A stretch of 31,049 nucleotides of DNA from a virus, in the IMG/VR virus record IMGVR_UViG_3300008050_000181, positions 1 through 31,049 of that record. The stretch is one strand, 5' to 3'. Positions 13,287 through 22,197 of the stretch are shown here, one piece after another. The position numbers and the translations under genes were made by a program. Under the pieces are notes generated by a model. It was not told where the DNA came from, did not search any database, and saw nothing but the letters and a program-made list of their open reading frames with translations. Numbering within the stretch: the stretch's first letter is position 1; each line of letters opens with the position of its first letter.

Positions 13287-14672
13287 TTAGTGCGTTGCGT
13301 GGCTGAGTAGCTGCCACTTAGACGCCTTGTATATCCACGCGTACCGATCAATGTCGCCGCTCGTGGTGCTAACTGCTGGTATCGTGTCGCTGAACGTGTC
13401 GCCCGCTACAAAGTCGGCGTGCCATGCGAGGGTGTAAGGCCCGGTTGCCTGCGTGATTTCATATAGTATACGCTGCCCGTCGAAGGGAGTACCACTGGTA
13501 GCCGCTATGGTAGTGTTTTCGCTAAGTGTATGACTAAACGTCATACCGTTGTCACTATTCCACGCTGCCGCGTTCGCGCTCGATGTAACACCTACGGGCG
13601 TCATCAATAGCGTCATTAATTGCAGGAGTGTAAGATCGGTTGCATCCCCGGTGCCTGCGCCCGCTGCGCGCCCCTTGATCGTGCCCTGCGTCATGTGGGC
13701 TAACTTGGCGTTAGTCGCCGCCTCGTCTGCAATGTTAGCCGTCGGGAGTGTCCCGGTAACGTCTGCGGCGAGGTCTACTTGTCCGCGCACAATGTCTTGT
13801 CCCGACAGCGTGATGTAGTTCGGGGTGCCCGACATAGTGATCGCGTCGTGGGTGCCACTCTCTAGCGAATCCAGGTTAACCGCCTGCGTCACGGTTATAT
13901 GTCCTAGCTTGGTTTCTTCCGCCGCCGTCTTGTAAAGATTCGCCGATCCCTCGGTTAGACTGTCCGTATTCGCGGGTATATCGGCGCTATAGGCCACGGT
14001 GCCGGTTCCCGCCTGGAACGTCGCAACGGTTGTGCCCGCCGTGGCGTCCGCCTTTAGCGTCGTTGTCCCCGACGTGCTACCGTTTAGGATTAGGGTGCTA
14101 TCGTCGAAGGATTTAGCGCCCGTGTTAGTCTGTACCGAGGCTAACACCATGTCGCCCGATCCGCTTGGGGCGCTCCATGTACCGTCACCGCGTAGGTATG
14201 TCGTACCGTCCGCCGTGCCCGTCGCGCTATGGTGCGCCGTATCTACCGCACCCGCGGCGAGGGTAAGCACCGTTGTGCCTGTTACGTCGCCCGTGTGTGT
14301 CGCGTTGCCCGTCTTCGCCGTGTTGGTGGCGATGTCCGCAAGATCAACATTGGTGTCTGGCATCGTGATCGTTCGCGTGGTGCCCGTGGTGATCCCGCTC
14401 GCCTGGAACGCGATCTCCTTCGTGGCGTCGCCGTCGTCCTGGATACGGAAAACGTCATCGGCGAATTCAACCGCGCCCGTTGCGTCGCCTAGCGTGGTAT
14501 CGGTGCCCGCGTCGTCGGTGAATATGAGGGTTGCGGGCGTCGTAGACTTTACCCAGATTTGCCCCTTACCCGCCGCAGGTGTCGCCGCGTGATCGGCGCG
14601 CTCGTCTATAATTATATCGCCGTCCAGCGATACATTACCCGTTACATTCGTGTCTGTGAATTCGTTTGCCAT
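13287..14672 (-). CDS. Tail fibre-like protein
   Basis: A 461-residue, Thr/Gly/Ala-rich protein with the low-complexity beta repeats usual in tail fibres: TNVTGNVSLDGDIIIDERA at the start, then GTTRTITMPDTNVDL, THTGDVTGTTVLTLAAGA, LRGDGTWSAPSGSG and NANAAAWNSDNG-type strings (SSANAAAWNSDNG). The C-terminus is a compact beta domain (YEITQATGPYTLAWHADF, YAWIYKASKWQLLSHATH), probably the receptor-binding or trimerisation tip. ATG at 14672 is preceded by AGGAAT. The next gene upstream ends 3 bases away. Confidence 0.8.
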   Translation of the reverse strand: MANEFTDTNVTGNVSLDGDIIIDERADHAATPAAGKGQIWVKSTTPATLIFTDDAGTDTTLGDATGAVEFADDVFRIQDDGDATKEIAFQASGITTGTTRTITMPDTNVDLADIATNTAKTGNATHTGDVTGTTVLTLAAGAVDTAHHSATGTADGTTYLRGDGTWSAPSGSGDMVLASVQTNTGAKSFDDSTLILNGSTSGTTTLKADATAGTTVATFQAGTGTVAYSADIPANTDSLTEGSANLYKTAAEETKLGHITVTQAVNLDSLESGTHDAITMSGTPNYITLSGQDIVRGQVDLAADVTGTLPTANIADEAATNAKLAHMTQGTIKGRAAGAGTGDATDLTLLQLMTLLMTPVGVTSSANAAAWNSDNGMTFSHTLSENTTIAATSGTPFDGQRILYEITQATGPYTLAWHADFVAGDTFSDTIPAVSTTSGDIDRYAWIYKASKWQLLSHATH

Positions 14673-14675
14673 GTC

Positions 14676-16505
14676 TTATTCCTGTGTGATCGCCCGTGTG
14701 GCGGTGAATACGCCGCTGCTATCTACCTTAATGATCGGCGTCCATCGCCCGGTTACGCCGTGGAATATCTGAATATAGGTTGCGGTGCTGGTCGTGTGCG
14801 TAGGCCCGATCACCGGTAGATCTATAGCCACTTCGGAAAATACGAACGTCGCCGCCTCGATGGTGCCGCCTGATAGGTCCACCTTCGCGCGCCGGGTGCC
14901 GTTTACGTTGATATAAAATTCCGTACCGCTTACAACTTCGATAGGTGTATTTGTCCCGCTCGCGCTGTGCGCCACGTTAGCGAAATCGATCCCCGTCCAG
15001 AGGTCCGCACCGCTACCGAGCCGCCCCCGTAATGCCGTAGACGTACCAAATAGCTCCGTATCTCCTGCCTGCGTCCGTAGGCCCACGGTGTTGGTCGGAT
15101 CGTTGTAGTATGTCGCCTTGTCTAGCGTGGGCCGCTTCACCCGCTTATGGGTGCCCCCCGTAACGCCCATCCAGTTAGCCGCGATAGGATCTTGCGTATC
15201 GACGGTGAGTGTTGACACGGTTGATCCGGTGCTTTCGTCGGCGAGGTCGCTACTGTACGCCCGCGCGATCACCTTGACTACGGTGTCGTAGTCGTAGGGT
15301 CCAATCGTGACGCGGTTCGTGAGGCTAGAATGTGCAAGCCCGATGATCTGCATACTGGTATCGGCGGGCGTATCGGTTGCCGGGTCTGGTGTAGTGCCGT
15401 CCGTCGTGATATACAGCCGCCATGTGTCCGCCGGTGTCGCGTCTTCCGCGCCGGGGTAGGTTAATACCAGATCGCACTCGCCGCCCGGTTGCGCCGTGAA
15501 TGAATCCACAGTAGGATCGGTTATAGCGTCGGTTTCGTCCGCACCGCCCGCGCCGATTTCCCGCACCTCGCACAGGGTGTTGAAGGATTCGAGATTAAAC
15601 TGATTCCGCCGCCTTACTGCGTAGTGGTGCGTATTGCTGGTGCTAAGTGCATAGGTAAACGGCAAACTCGCCGAGGTCGCCGCCGCTGTGGCGAAGTTAG
15701 GATCCGCGCCCGTCGCTGCGTGTATCTCATAGCGCGCTAACGTCGCATCACCGATCCGGTAGTTCCCAACCAATGGATCGCTGTAGTTCGTGCCGCTGTA
15801 GGTATACGCGCAGGTGATCGTAGTTGTCGCTTCGTCATTCACTGCCGTTGCCGCGCCGATGGTGCGGTGTATCCATAGCGCGCGGGATTCGCCCGGCTCC
15901 AGGGTTGCCACCGCCGCACTAGTCGCCCATGATAAGCCGGTAGGTGCCGTCGTGTCGTCTGCTATGGTCTGCACCGTGCCGCCGCTCGGAGCCTCTAACG
16001 CTACCAGGATCGGCGATGCCGTAGTAATCGAAATGCTTGTAATGTCCTCGCTGCTGTGGTTGTGCAGGTAGATCACCGCGTAGTGATTGGATGCCGTCTG
16101 CGTTGCGTTGTCCATCCCAATAGCGCCATTCATTGGAGCGACTAGATCCAGCGTCATCGTGCCGCCAAGATCATCGGCGCTGTATACGCTGTCCCGGTAT
16201 ACCCGCGCCGCCTTCGTCGCGGTGCCACTCTCTAATAGCGCGCTCGTATTCGCCGCCACCGTTACCGCTGCGCCCCATGTGTCGCCGGGTGCCTTGAAGC
16301 GAAGCGCCGTTGTACTCGTAGCTTCAATAGTTGCCGCGCCTTCACCGCATGAGGGCGTGACGTGCTGCACGACCACAGGCCCAATCGGCGCGGATATGAT
16401 TGGTTCCAGCGGGTTAATACCTATATCGGAACGCCCGCCGCCTAGATGGGGCGTAGTCGCTTGGTAGTAGCCTAGCGCGTCGCTGTTGGTGTAGGAAGTC
16501 GCCAT
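14676..16505 (-). CDS. Large virion structural protein, tail/baseplate
   Basis: A 609-residue beta-rich protein. The N-terminal part (NPLEPIISAPIGPVVVQHV) begins like other phage structural proteins. The middle contains FN3/Ig-like strings (LVLTYPGAEDATPADTWRLY, FTYALSTSNTHHYAVRRR). The C-terminus has EFYINVNGTRRAKVDLSGG and THTTSTATYIQIFHGVTG. It follows the previous stop directly. It probably forms part of the tail tip or a fibre adaptor, from its position between tape measure and fibre. No specific family is recognised. Confidence 0.65.
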   Translation of the reverse strand: MATSYTNSDALGYYQATTPHLGGGRSDIGINPLEPIISAPIGPVVVQHVTPSCGEGAATIEATSTTALRFKAPGDTWGAAVTVAANTSALLESGTATKAARVYRDSVYSADDLGGTMTLDLVAPMNGAIGMDNATQTASNHYAVIYLHNHSSEDITSISITTASPILVALEAPSGGTVQTIADDTTAPTGLSWATSAAVATLEPGESRALWIHRTIGAATAVNDEATTTITCAYTYSGTNYSDPLVGNYRIGDATLARYEIHAATGADPNFATAAATSASLPFTYALSTSNTHHYAVRRRNQFNLESFNTLCEVREIGAGGADETDAITDPTVDSFTAQPGGECDLVLTYPGAEDATPADTWRLYITTDGTTPDPATDTPADTSMQIIGLAHSSLTNRVTIGPYDYDTVVKVIARAYSSDLADESTGSTVSTLTVDTQDPIAANWMGVTGGTHKRVKRPTLDKATYYNDPTNTVGLRTQAGDTELFGTSTALRGRLGSGADLWTGIDFANVAHSASGTNTPIEVVSGTEFYINVNGTRRAKVDLSGGTIEAATFVFSEVAIDLPVIGPTHTTSTATYIQIFHGVTGRWTPIIKVDSSGVFTATRAITQE

Positions 16506-17030
16506 CTATGCCGCGCTCACAGTAAGATCACCCGTGCCTGCATCGTAGCTAAACGACACGGCGGGCGGTTCGGGGTTGCGTACTATGTAGCTCGTGAATG
16601 CTACCGGCTCGCCCTCGTACTTACGGGAATCCACGGGCACCACGCGCCATTGCGGCGATGTAGCGTCATCCTGCGCCACGGTTAGGAATGAGTAATAGCC
16701 CGCGCCGCTTTCCTTCGCGATCTGCTGCGTCACCCATTCGCCGCCTGTGTATAGCTGGATCTTGTATACGTCTGTGCCCGCTTGCCCGCGCCACTGTAGG
16801 CGCAGCTTGGGTGAGTACTTCACGCTATCCGGTAGCCCGCTGTCTGTCGCGTCCCGAACTTCGATTGCGTAGGGCACACTTACCCCTGGATACTGGATCA
16901 CCGTCGTCGTATCGCTCGTCTGATCAAGGTATAGATCGCCGTTGACATACACGTCATAGGGTGCCGTGCCGCTCCAGGTGTAACGCGTCGAATATGCACC
17001 AACGGTGTCTGCCGTGGGGACTAAACTCAT
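16506..17030 (-). CDS. Hypothetical tail protein with Ig/FN3-like strands
   Basis: A 174-residue protein joined to the lysozyme-like gene by ATGA. Beta-type strings are visible (TRYTWSGTAPYDVYVNGDLY, PKLRLQWRGQAGTDVYKIQL, SPQWRVVPVDSR, AVSFSYDAGTGDLTVSAA), resembling fibronectin-III or Ig modules frequent in phage tails. There is no enzymatic motif. Its neighbours are tail genes and its stop codon abuts the next start. Confidence 0.6.
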   Translation of the reverse strand: MSLVPTADTVGAYSTRYTWSGTAPYDVYVNGDLYLDQTSDTTTVIQYPGVSVPYAIEVRDATDSGLPDSVKYSPKLRLQWRGQAGTDVYKIQLYTGGEWVTQQIAKESGAGYYSFLTVAQDDATSPQWRVVPVDSRKYEGEPVAFTSYIVRNPEPPAVSFSYDAGTGDLTVSAA

Positions 17031-17569
17031 ACGCCCGCCCTCAATGCCGGGGCGATGAGTCGCTGGAAATCAGACATATACTTCGCCGGTGTCCCCTTGC
17101 CAAGGTAGGTGTTATAGTTCTTTTTCCAGTAGAGCGCCCGATCTGCGTCGTTGCATGGGATTGCGCCGGGTTGCCGTAGGTAGTGAACGCGCGCCATGAT
17201 CACCGCGAAACGATCCCACCCCGCGCACAACTTACACAACCCGAAGTTACCTACACTCAAGATCGCGCGGAAATCGCCCTGCTCCTGGTGCAGGAACGCC
17301 GCCGCCCGTGCTAATACGTCGGGGTGCCCGATCAGGTAACGCACGTTATCCCCCATCGGGAGTGATTCAGTCTGCCATAGTCCCCACGCGCCGCCGGGGT
17401 CGCTGATGGTGTAGCCTAGTTGCCTACGGTATTTTAGGTTTGATTCCGTTGCCGCCGTACCTGCTAACAGGAGCGCCACGCTTGCCGCGTATAGCCTCGA
17501 AGGATGGGCCGCGTATACATTGTGCGCCGCGTCGTGACATAACTCTATGATCCGCCGTGCTTCGATCAT
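17027..17569 (-). CDS. Lysozyme/transglycosylase-like protein
   Basis: A 180-residue protein. The ESNL box (Glu 42 in AGTAATESNLKYRRQLG) followed by DPGGAWGLWQTESLP (58-70) resembles the catalytic region of lysozyme-fold transglycosylases and of phage lysozyme-like proteins, with Glu 42 as the likely catalytic acid. No signal peptide or membrane anchor is seen. The gene lies inside the tail module, so it may be a tail-associated muralytic enzyme for DNA entry, or the endolysin of the lysis cassette further downstream. AAGGGGCACAGC precedes the ATG at 17569. Confidence 0.65.
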   Translation of the reverse strand: MIEARRIIELCHDAAHNVYAAHPSRLYAASVALLLAGTAATESNLKYRRQLGYTISDPGGAWGLWQTESLPMGDNVRYLIGHPDVLARAAAFLHQEQGDFRAILSVGNFGLCKLCAGWDRFAVIMARVHYLRQPGAIPCNDADRALYWKKNYNTYLGKGTPAKYMSDFQRLIAPALRAGV

Positions 17570-17579
17570 GCTGTGCCCC

Positions 17580-18536
17580 TTATGCTTGATCGGTTAATAT
17601 GGGCGATATGTCCATATCAATCTCAACTGTGCCTGAAATCTGAAACTCTGAAACGCCGTTGCCTGCGAACGGTACGCTACTCTCTAGCACGTCGAATCCA
17701 TACGCCACGCCCGCCGCCGTTGTCGTGTTACAGTCTGGTTGCTCCATCTCAATAGTAATAACCTGATCGGTGCCCTGTGGCGATGTCCCGGTAGAATGTC
17801 CTACCGCCGAGGTAATGGTGAGATCTATGTCTTTGTTACACTCGTTTTTCGCGTCCACGTAATAGCGCCCACCCGTAACGTCGATCCCGTTGTCGTAAAC
17901 CGTGCAGTCTATCGTCTGGCTCTTCGTTTGCTGCGTCCGTGTACCGTAGAAGGTTCCGAAGGTTTGCCCTGATACGTAGCGCACGGTTCGCGCGTCGGCG
18001 AGGTCCGATCCCGATCCTTGGCCCGTCATCGCGCCCCATGCTAGATCGCGGGTGATTCCTGTGCCGTGGAATCGTTCATAAGCCCCGCCGCCTGATAGGA
18101 ATGTAGGATCGGTTATAGTTGCGTATAGAAGTAGATCAAGCGCGTCCTGCATAGCCTGCAAAAACTCTGTATCGTTCGGCTTCGTTATGTCGGTTGATAG
18201 ACTTCCACCTATCGCCGCCTCTACGCTCGCCACGGTGTAGGGGGTGCCGCCTGCCGTCGTGAATTCCACCGAATCAACGGCGCTTATGAGTGACACGATC
18301 CCCGCCCGCAGGCGTCCCATGTTTGTACAATAGTGGGGCATATGCAGGTTTTGAAACTCAGAGAATGAAACATGATCGCCCTGTGTCTCGTCTGCCTTGA
18401 TAAACTTCGTAGTACTAACGCGTACTGCGCTCTGTCTCTCGTTTAGTGCCCGTGCTAACTCGAAGAGTGCAACGCGATAATTCGACGGTTGCCCCGTCAT
18501 GCGTAGCCCCTGATAAATTGCGTTAGTCCAGCCCAT
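17580..18536 (-). CDS. Virion protein, tail-associated
   Basis: A 318-residue protein of unknown family starting at the ATG at 18536, three bases after the previous stop. The first half is helical and polar (VALFELARALNERQSAVRVS, FLQAMQDALDLLLYATI). The second half is beta-rich (QTKSQTIDCTVYDNGIDVTG, DLTITSAVGHSTGTS, VITIEMEQPDCNT). It lies in the distal-tail gene block after the tape measure, hence the structural call. Confidence 0.6.
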   Translation of the reverse strand: MGWTNAIYQGLRMTGQPSNYRVALFELARALNERQSAVRVSTTKFIKADETQGDHVSFSEFQNLHMPHYCTNMGRLRAGIVSLISAVDSVEFTTAGGTPYTVASVEAAIGGSLSTDITKPNDTEFLQAMQDALDLLLYATITDPTFLSGGGAYERFHGTGITRDLAWGAMTGQGSGSDLADARTVRYVSGQTFGTFYGTRTQQTKSQTIDCTVYDNGIDVTGGRYYVDAKNECNKDIDLTITSAVGHSTGTSPQGTDQVITIEMEQPDCNTTTAAGVAYGFDVLESSVPFAGNGVSEFQISGTVEIDMDISPILTDQA

Positions 18537-18539
18537 TAA

Positions 18540-18893
18540 TTACTCACAGAAATTGATCGCGTCCCAGCCGTCTTTGTCGGGATTCACTACGCAGACCATG
18601 CCCGCGTTAGCCCCCGCCGTCACGCGTCCAAGCATCGTCTCCGCCACGGTTGACGCGTCGGTTAGGCCCGCTTTGGTCGTAGCTGTTACCCAGCCCAGCC
18701 CGCCGCCACTGCCGCCACCTTTCGCGCCACGGTCGATCAATTCAATCGTGATCTGGTCCGCCGCGCGGCGTATGAAGATTCCCTTGCCCGCCTTAATGCT
18801 GCCTACGATCTTCTCGGAAACTTGCCGCAGCATCCCCGCCGTGATCGCTTGCCCCTTGCCGGGCGTCGTCAATTTCTGGGTCGGGTCGTTCAT
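18540..18893 (-). CDS. Hypothetical tail-module protein
   Basis: A 117-residue protein joined by ATGA to the preceding gene. The N-terminus (NDPTQKLTTPGKGQAITAGM) and a Gly-rich hinge (RGAKGGGSGGGLGW) separate a helical half from a small C-terminal domain (TKAGLTDASTVAETMLGRV, VCVVNPDKDGWDAINFCE). Short proteins with a Gly-rich linker here are usually virion adaptors. No family is recognised. Confidence 0.6.
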   Translation of the reverse strand: MNDPTQKLTTPGKGQAITAGMLRQVSEKIVGSIKAGKGIFIRRAADQITIELIDRGAKGGGSGGGLGWVTATTKAGLTDASTVAETMLGRVTAGANAGMVCVVNPDKDGWDAINFCE

Positions 18894-19693
18894 GTGTTAG
18901 GGAACAATATGTTGAAATCGCTGGTGCCGTACCAATCGAACGTCTTAATCCCGGTACCCTCTACGAGGTCTGGGGCGGGTTCCCCTGTGCGGGGGTCCGT
19001 ATACCAGATCACTTCGTCCCATCCGTCTACCTTATGCTGAAACTCGAAGGTGAACGCCCATTGCTTCGTCTGTCCGTAGCCCGCCGCCATATTCTCGAAG
19101 TCGCACCGCGTACACATCCAGTACCCCGGCTCACTACCCGCCCAGTAGGTGTTATTGTAGGTGCCTACGTAACCCCGGCTAACCGCGTCGGGGTAATCTA
19201 CATTTAAGGTGCCGGTTGCCGTGAGTGTCGTGGACGGGATTAAAACGCTAGCATTCGCGCCCTGTACGAATGTCTGATCGGCGTAGTCGCTATCTGGGTC
19301 TGTATCAGGCCATGTATGCGAGCATGACAACTGATTGCCGTATATGTCTTTCTGGGTGACGGTCTGGCCTAATGACGTACCGCCGCTGAATATAAACGTA
19401 GACTTAGAGCGTGCGACAGGTATATAGGAACATGTAACGATAGCCTGCGTGTTGCTATCCGGTGCCATGCGCGCCTTACGCCCGACGCAAATCAGGTTCG
19501 TATTTCCTGGTGCTGCGTCACCTGCCACAGGAAGGCCCGACGTACTGAGTGCGACGGTTAACCGGCGCGTGTCGCTCGTCGCGCTACTAATGCCGGTTAC
19601 TAAGAACTTACGCTCCAGGGCGTCGTGTACGCCCTCTGTCTCGTTAAGCTCGATTTCTTCGGCTTTGATGTCTGTAACGCTAACGGTTGCCAT
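18890..19693 (-). CDS. Tail protein, probable distal tail component
   Basis: A 267-residue beta-rich protein. The N-terminus is ATVSVTDIKAEEIELNETEG, with strands such as TRRLTVALSTSGLPV and STFIFSGGTSLGQTVT. A Cys pair is seen in WMCTRCDFENM. The C-terminus includes EFQHKVDGWDEVIWYTDPRT and KTFDWYGTSDFNILFP. It follows the tape measure gene by three bases, where distal tail/baseplate hub genes usually lie. The precise role is inferred from order. Confidence 0.6.
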   Translation of the reverse strand: MATVSVTDIKAEEIELNETEGVHDALERKFLVTGISSATSDTRRLTVALSTSGLPVAGDAAPGNTNLICVGRKARMAPDSNTQAIVTCSYIPVARSKSTFIFSGGTSLGQTVTQKDIYGNQLSCSHTWPDTDPDSDYADQTFVQGANASVLIPSTTLTATGTLNVDYPDAVSRGYVGTYNNTYWAGSEPGYWMCTRCDFENMAAGYGQTKQWAFTFEFQHKVDGWDEVIWYTDPRTGEPAPDLVEGTGIKTFDWYGTSDFNILFPNT

Positions 19694-19696
19694 AGT

Positions 19697-21163
19697 CTAC
19701 CCCGCCACCGCTACCGGTGCGCCGTTCGTGTTGTTTGCTATCTGCCGCAAGTAATTGGTCTGCTGCGATTGCTGATCGCGCGCCTGGAACGTTGGCCCGT
19801 TAAACGCCGTCAACGCCGCGCTACCACTGCCCGCCTTTGTCGTGGCGTTCGCGTGAATTGCGCCTTGTTTCTTAACTTCCTCAGTTATTAATTTTTCGTC
19901 ATCAAGTCGCCGTTTGCCGCTATCCTCTGCGGCGCGATCTTTCATCACAAATGCTTTGAATCTATCGCCTAATCTGCCCTTCTCTTCGCGCTTTCTCTGA
20001 ATCTTATCTATAGCCGCCTGCGCTGCGTCCGCGTCTTGTTGGAATTCTTTACGTATCCGATCAGGGTTTATCGACTCATCCTGGAAACCGCCCCGCTCAT
20101 CCAGTAGCCGCTTAAACTCTGCGCGCCGGTGTTCTGGGATACCTGCGAGCCGCTTATCTTCGCGCGCCTTCTTCGCTATCGCCTTGTCTTTATCAGTCGC
20201 TAAAAAGTCTACAATCCCGCCCGCCGTCTTCGCTTTCTTCGCTTGTTGCTCTGCTAGAAACTTTCGGATCTTGTGGTAAGTTATCAATATATCTTCAAGT
20301 TTATTTAGGAATGTTCCAGCTTTGTTTGTTGCGAAGGAAAACGCCTTATCTACCGCTTCCCCGACGCCACCTATTGCCTCAATCCACTTGAAGAACTTAT
20401 CGCTTAATTCATTAACAATGGGCGCGATCTTCGCTATGCTCTGCGTAAATGTGCCACTGATAACCTTTCCAAGGTCGGAAAATTTATCATTCATCGCCTC
20501 CACTGGCCCCGATTGCGCCGCCGTGAGACTTAGCCCGAAGAGTTTAGCCTGTCGCGTGGCGTCTGCTATCGCCTTCGCGCCGCCTTTAAACAATAACGTC
20601 AACGCCCCGCCGCCTTTGCCAAAGATTTCACGCGAGGCCGCGATCCTGTCACCCACGTCACCGATCCCCGCTATACCGTCGGCGATCTTCTGTAGTCGCT
20701 TTTCGGGGGAGAGGCGCGCCAACTCTTCGCCCGTGGTGCCTACCGCCTTCAACGCGTCAACCGCTACCGGGTCGCCCGCCTTCGCGTCGCTGATGGTCTC
20801 TAGCATCTTCTCTAGGCCCTTGTCTAGCTCTGATACTTCTACGCCCGCGTGGCCCGCCGCGATCCGTAGTCCTGCAAGGGTCCCCGTTGCGCCACTATTC
20901 CCCAACAATTTACGCGAGGATTTAGCGAGGTTGTCTACGCCGTCCGCCGCTTTCTTTAACCCGAAGAGTAGCCCGCCCGCGAGTAATGCGCTAAACGCCG
21001 CCGCCCGCCTAAACATAGATTGCATAGATGACGCGACACTAGCCCCGAATGCCCGCATACGCTTGCGGAACTTATAGGTACGTCGCTGCGCCTTATTCAT
21101 CGCTTGCATAAACCGCGAGGCGTTAGCGGTTAGCATTACGTTTAATTTACCTACGTTAGCCAC
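19697..21163 (-). CDS. Tape measure protein
   Basis: A 488-residue protein, the longest helix-rich product after the tail chaperones. It begins VGKLNVMLTANASRFMQAMN, then KAQRRTYKFRKRMRAFGASV, a standard tape measure N-terminus. A hydrophobic segment (AAAFSALLAGGLLFGLKKAA, about 53-72) follows, and further on AIADGIAGIGDVGDRI-type and long charged helices up to residue 440. The length suggests a short tail, around 70 nm by the usual 1.5 angstrom per residue rule. The GTG start at 21163 overlaps the T frame by 8 bases. Confidence 0.9.
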   Translation of the reverse strand: MANVGKLNVMLTANASRFMQAMNKAQRRTYKFRKRMRAFGASVASSMQSMFRRAAAFSALLAGGLLFGLKKAADGVDNLAKSSRKLLGNSGATGTLAGLRIAAGHAGVEVSELDKGLEKMLETISDAKAGDPVAVDALKAVGTTGEELARLSPEKRLQKIADGIAGIGDVGDRIAASREIFGKGGGALTLLFKGGAKAIADATRQAKLFGLSLTAAQSGPVEAMNDKFSDLGKVISGTFTQSIAKIAPIVNELSDKFFKWIEAIGGVGEAVDKAFSFATNKAGTFLNKLEDILITYHKIRKFLAEQQAKKAKTAGGIVDFLATDKDKAIAKKAREDKRLAGIPEHRRAEFKRLLDERGGFQDESINPDRIRKEFQQDADAAQAAIDKIQRKREEKGRLGDRFKAFVMKDRAAEDSGKRRLDDEKLITEEVKKQGAIHANATTKAGSGSAALTAFNGPTFQARDQQSQQTNYLRQIANNTNGAPVAVAG

Positions 21164-21449
21164 TGAATTGTGCCCCTGTGCTTGCTAGTAAAATCGCTTG
21201 CATTTCTGCCACTGTCTGCGGTTCCTTCGGGGTGAAATCTGGCATAAAATCCGAAGACTTTAACGCCTTCGCGGTGCCGCGCTGCATGTTATAGACGGTA
21301 CTCGCAACGATGCCCGCCCGAAGATCGGCGCGTTTCTCGCCCCACGGATCAAGCTCATAGAACGCGATCCAGTTCATTAGCTCGCGGGCGGTGATCGTCG
21401 CTTTCAACTCTTCAACGGTGCGCCCTAGATGCGGCGCTAGTAAAAACAT
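21156..21449 (-). CDS. Tail assembly chaperone T frame, made by -1 frameshift from G
   Basis: The T reading frame is 97 residues from its first ATG, but that ATG has no good Shine-Dalgarno. In the same frame the DNA is open back to the frameshift site at 21476 (adding LTSRPLWRF), so the natural product is a G-T fusion of about 221 residues. The sequence LGRTVEELKATITARELMNW, then IAFYELDPWGEKRADLR, resembles the minor tail protein T family. The GT fusion acts with G as a chaperone for the tape measure in lambda-like phages. Confidence 0.85.
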   Translation of the reverse strand: MFLLAPHLGRTVEELKATITARELMNWIAFYELDPWGEKRADLRAGIVASTVYNMQRGTAKALKSSDFMPDFTPKEPQTVAEMQAILLASTGAQFSG

Positions 21450-21450
21450 A

Positions 21451-21482
21451 AACCGCCATAACGGGCGGCTAGTTAGTTTTTT
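21451..21482 (-). promoter_or_regulatory. Programmed -1 ribosomal frameshift signal
   Basis: The heptamer A AAA AAC (21482-21476) is in the correct phase of the G frame and is directly followed by the stop TAA (21475-21473). Five to seven bases further a hairpin CCGCC-CGTTAT-GGCGG (21468-21453, extendable by a G-T and an A-T pair) is found. The -1 frame runs without a stop from the heptamer into the T frame. Confidence 0.9.
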
Positions 21483-21820
21483 TCCAGATCCTCGGATTCG
21501 TCCAGGGCGTTAAACAGTTGCCCCGCATCGTATATCCGATCTATAGCCTTCGCGCCCATTGCGGACACCTTGGAGACTTCCGAATCTTTGAAGAGTCGCG
21601 CGCCTTCTTCGTCGCTCAGAAACGCCGCTACCCAGTTCGCGCGGATCTTGGTTTCGTCGGCCTTACTGTCTAGCGCGTTCTGTGTCATCACTTGAAGGCG
21701 ATCATATTCGCCCGCCGTAATTTCGCGGATCATCACCTCGCCGCCCCATTCAGGAACGGCGAGGGTCTGAACGTCGCGCGCTACCCCAATCTCTAATATC
21801 TCGTCGCGGGTTAAGATCAT
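21473..21820 (-). CDS. Tail assembly chaperone G
   Basis: A 115-residue protein joined by ATGA to the tail tube gene. It has VPEWGGEVMIREITAGEYDR, a pattern of phage tail assembly chaperones, followed by a helical region (NWVAAFLSDEEGARLFKDSE) and an acidic tail (ALDESEDLEKN). Its last codons GAA AAA AAC and the stop TAA carry the slippery heptamer that leads to the GT product. Position between tail tube and tape measure is the classic one. Confidence 0.88.
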   Translation of the reverse strand: MILTRDEILEIGVARDVQTLAVPEWGGEVMIREITAGEYDRLQVMTQNALDSKADETKIRANWVAAFLSDEEGARLFKDSEVSKVSAMGAKAIDRIYDAGQLFNALDESEDLEKN

Positions 21821-22197
21821 CCGAGGGTTATATCCCCAGAAACCTTAATGGTGATCGATGCCGTCATACGCTCGTTGATTTCTGCGCCCGCGTCGAAGCC
21901 TGTGACGATCCCAGAGAAGGCCCAAGTATTACCCGCCCCTGCCCAATTTATTGACACCGCTTCCGCGTCGCCTGTTAAAAGTGCCGGTATAGCTTGATTG
22001 CCCAGGAACGCGATCTCTGCGGAAACTTCGCCGTTATCCTGAATATCTGCCCCGACAAAGGTTTTTGCGGTAGTTGTCCCCATGTGGGAGGTTTCGATAA
22101 CATCACGCGCCGCGCCGCTTGCGCTGATGCTTAAAATGTCGGCGGTAAAACCGCCGCCGAATGAAATCGTTGATCCTGTGCCCTGATCTGCTGCCAT
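21817..22197 (-). CDS. Major tail tube protein
   Basis: A 126-residue beta-rich protein: GSTISFGGGFTADILSISAS, then IETSHMGTTTAKTF and GEVSAEIAFLGNQAIPALLT, and a C-terminal ERMTASITIKVSGDITLG. The IETSHMGT string is typical of tail tube proteins of siphoviruses, as is its place before the chaperone pair. An AAAGGACATACAGAC leader precedes the ATG at 22197. It should polymerise into the tail tube. Confidence 0.88.
   Translation of the reverse strand: MAADQGTGSTISFGGGFTADILSISASGAARDVIETSHMGTTTAKTFVGADIQDNGEVSAEIAFLGNQAIPALLTGDAEAVSINWAGAGNTWAFSGIVTGFDAGAEINERMTASITIKVSGDITLG

Noticed and set aside
20322-21077. A 251-codon plus-strand frame
   Set aside because: Antisense shadow of the tape measure gene; low-complexity translation without family signs.
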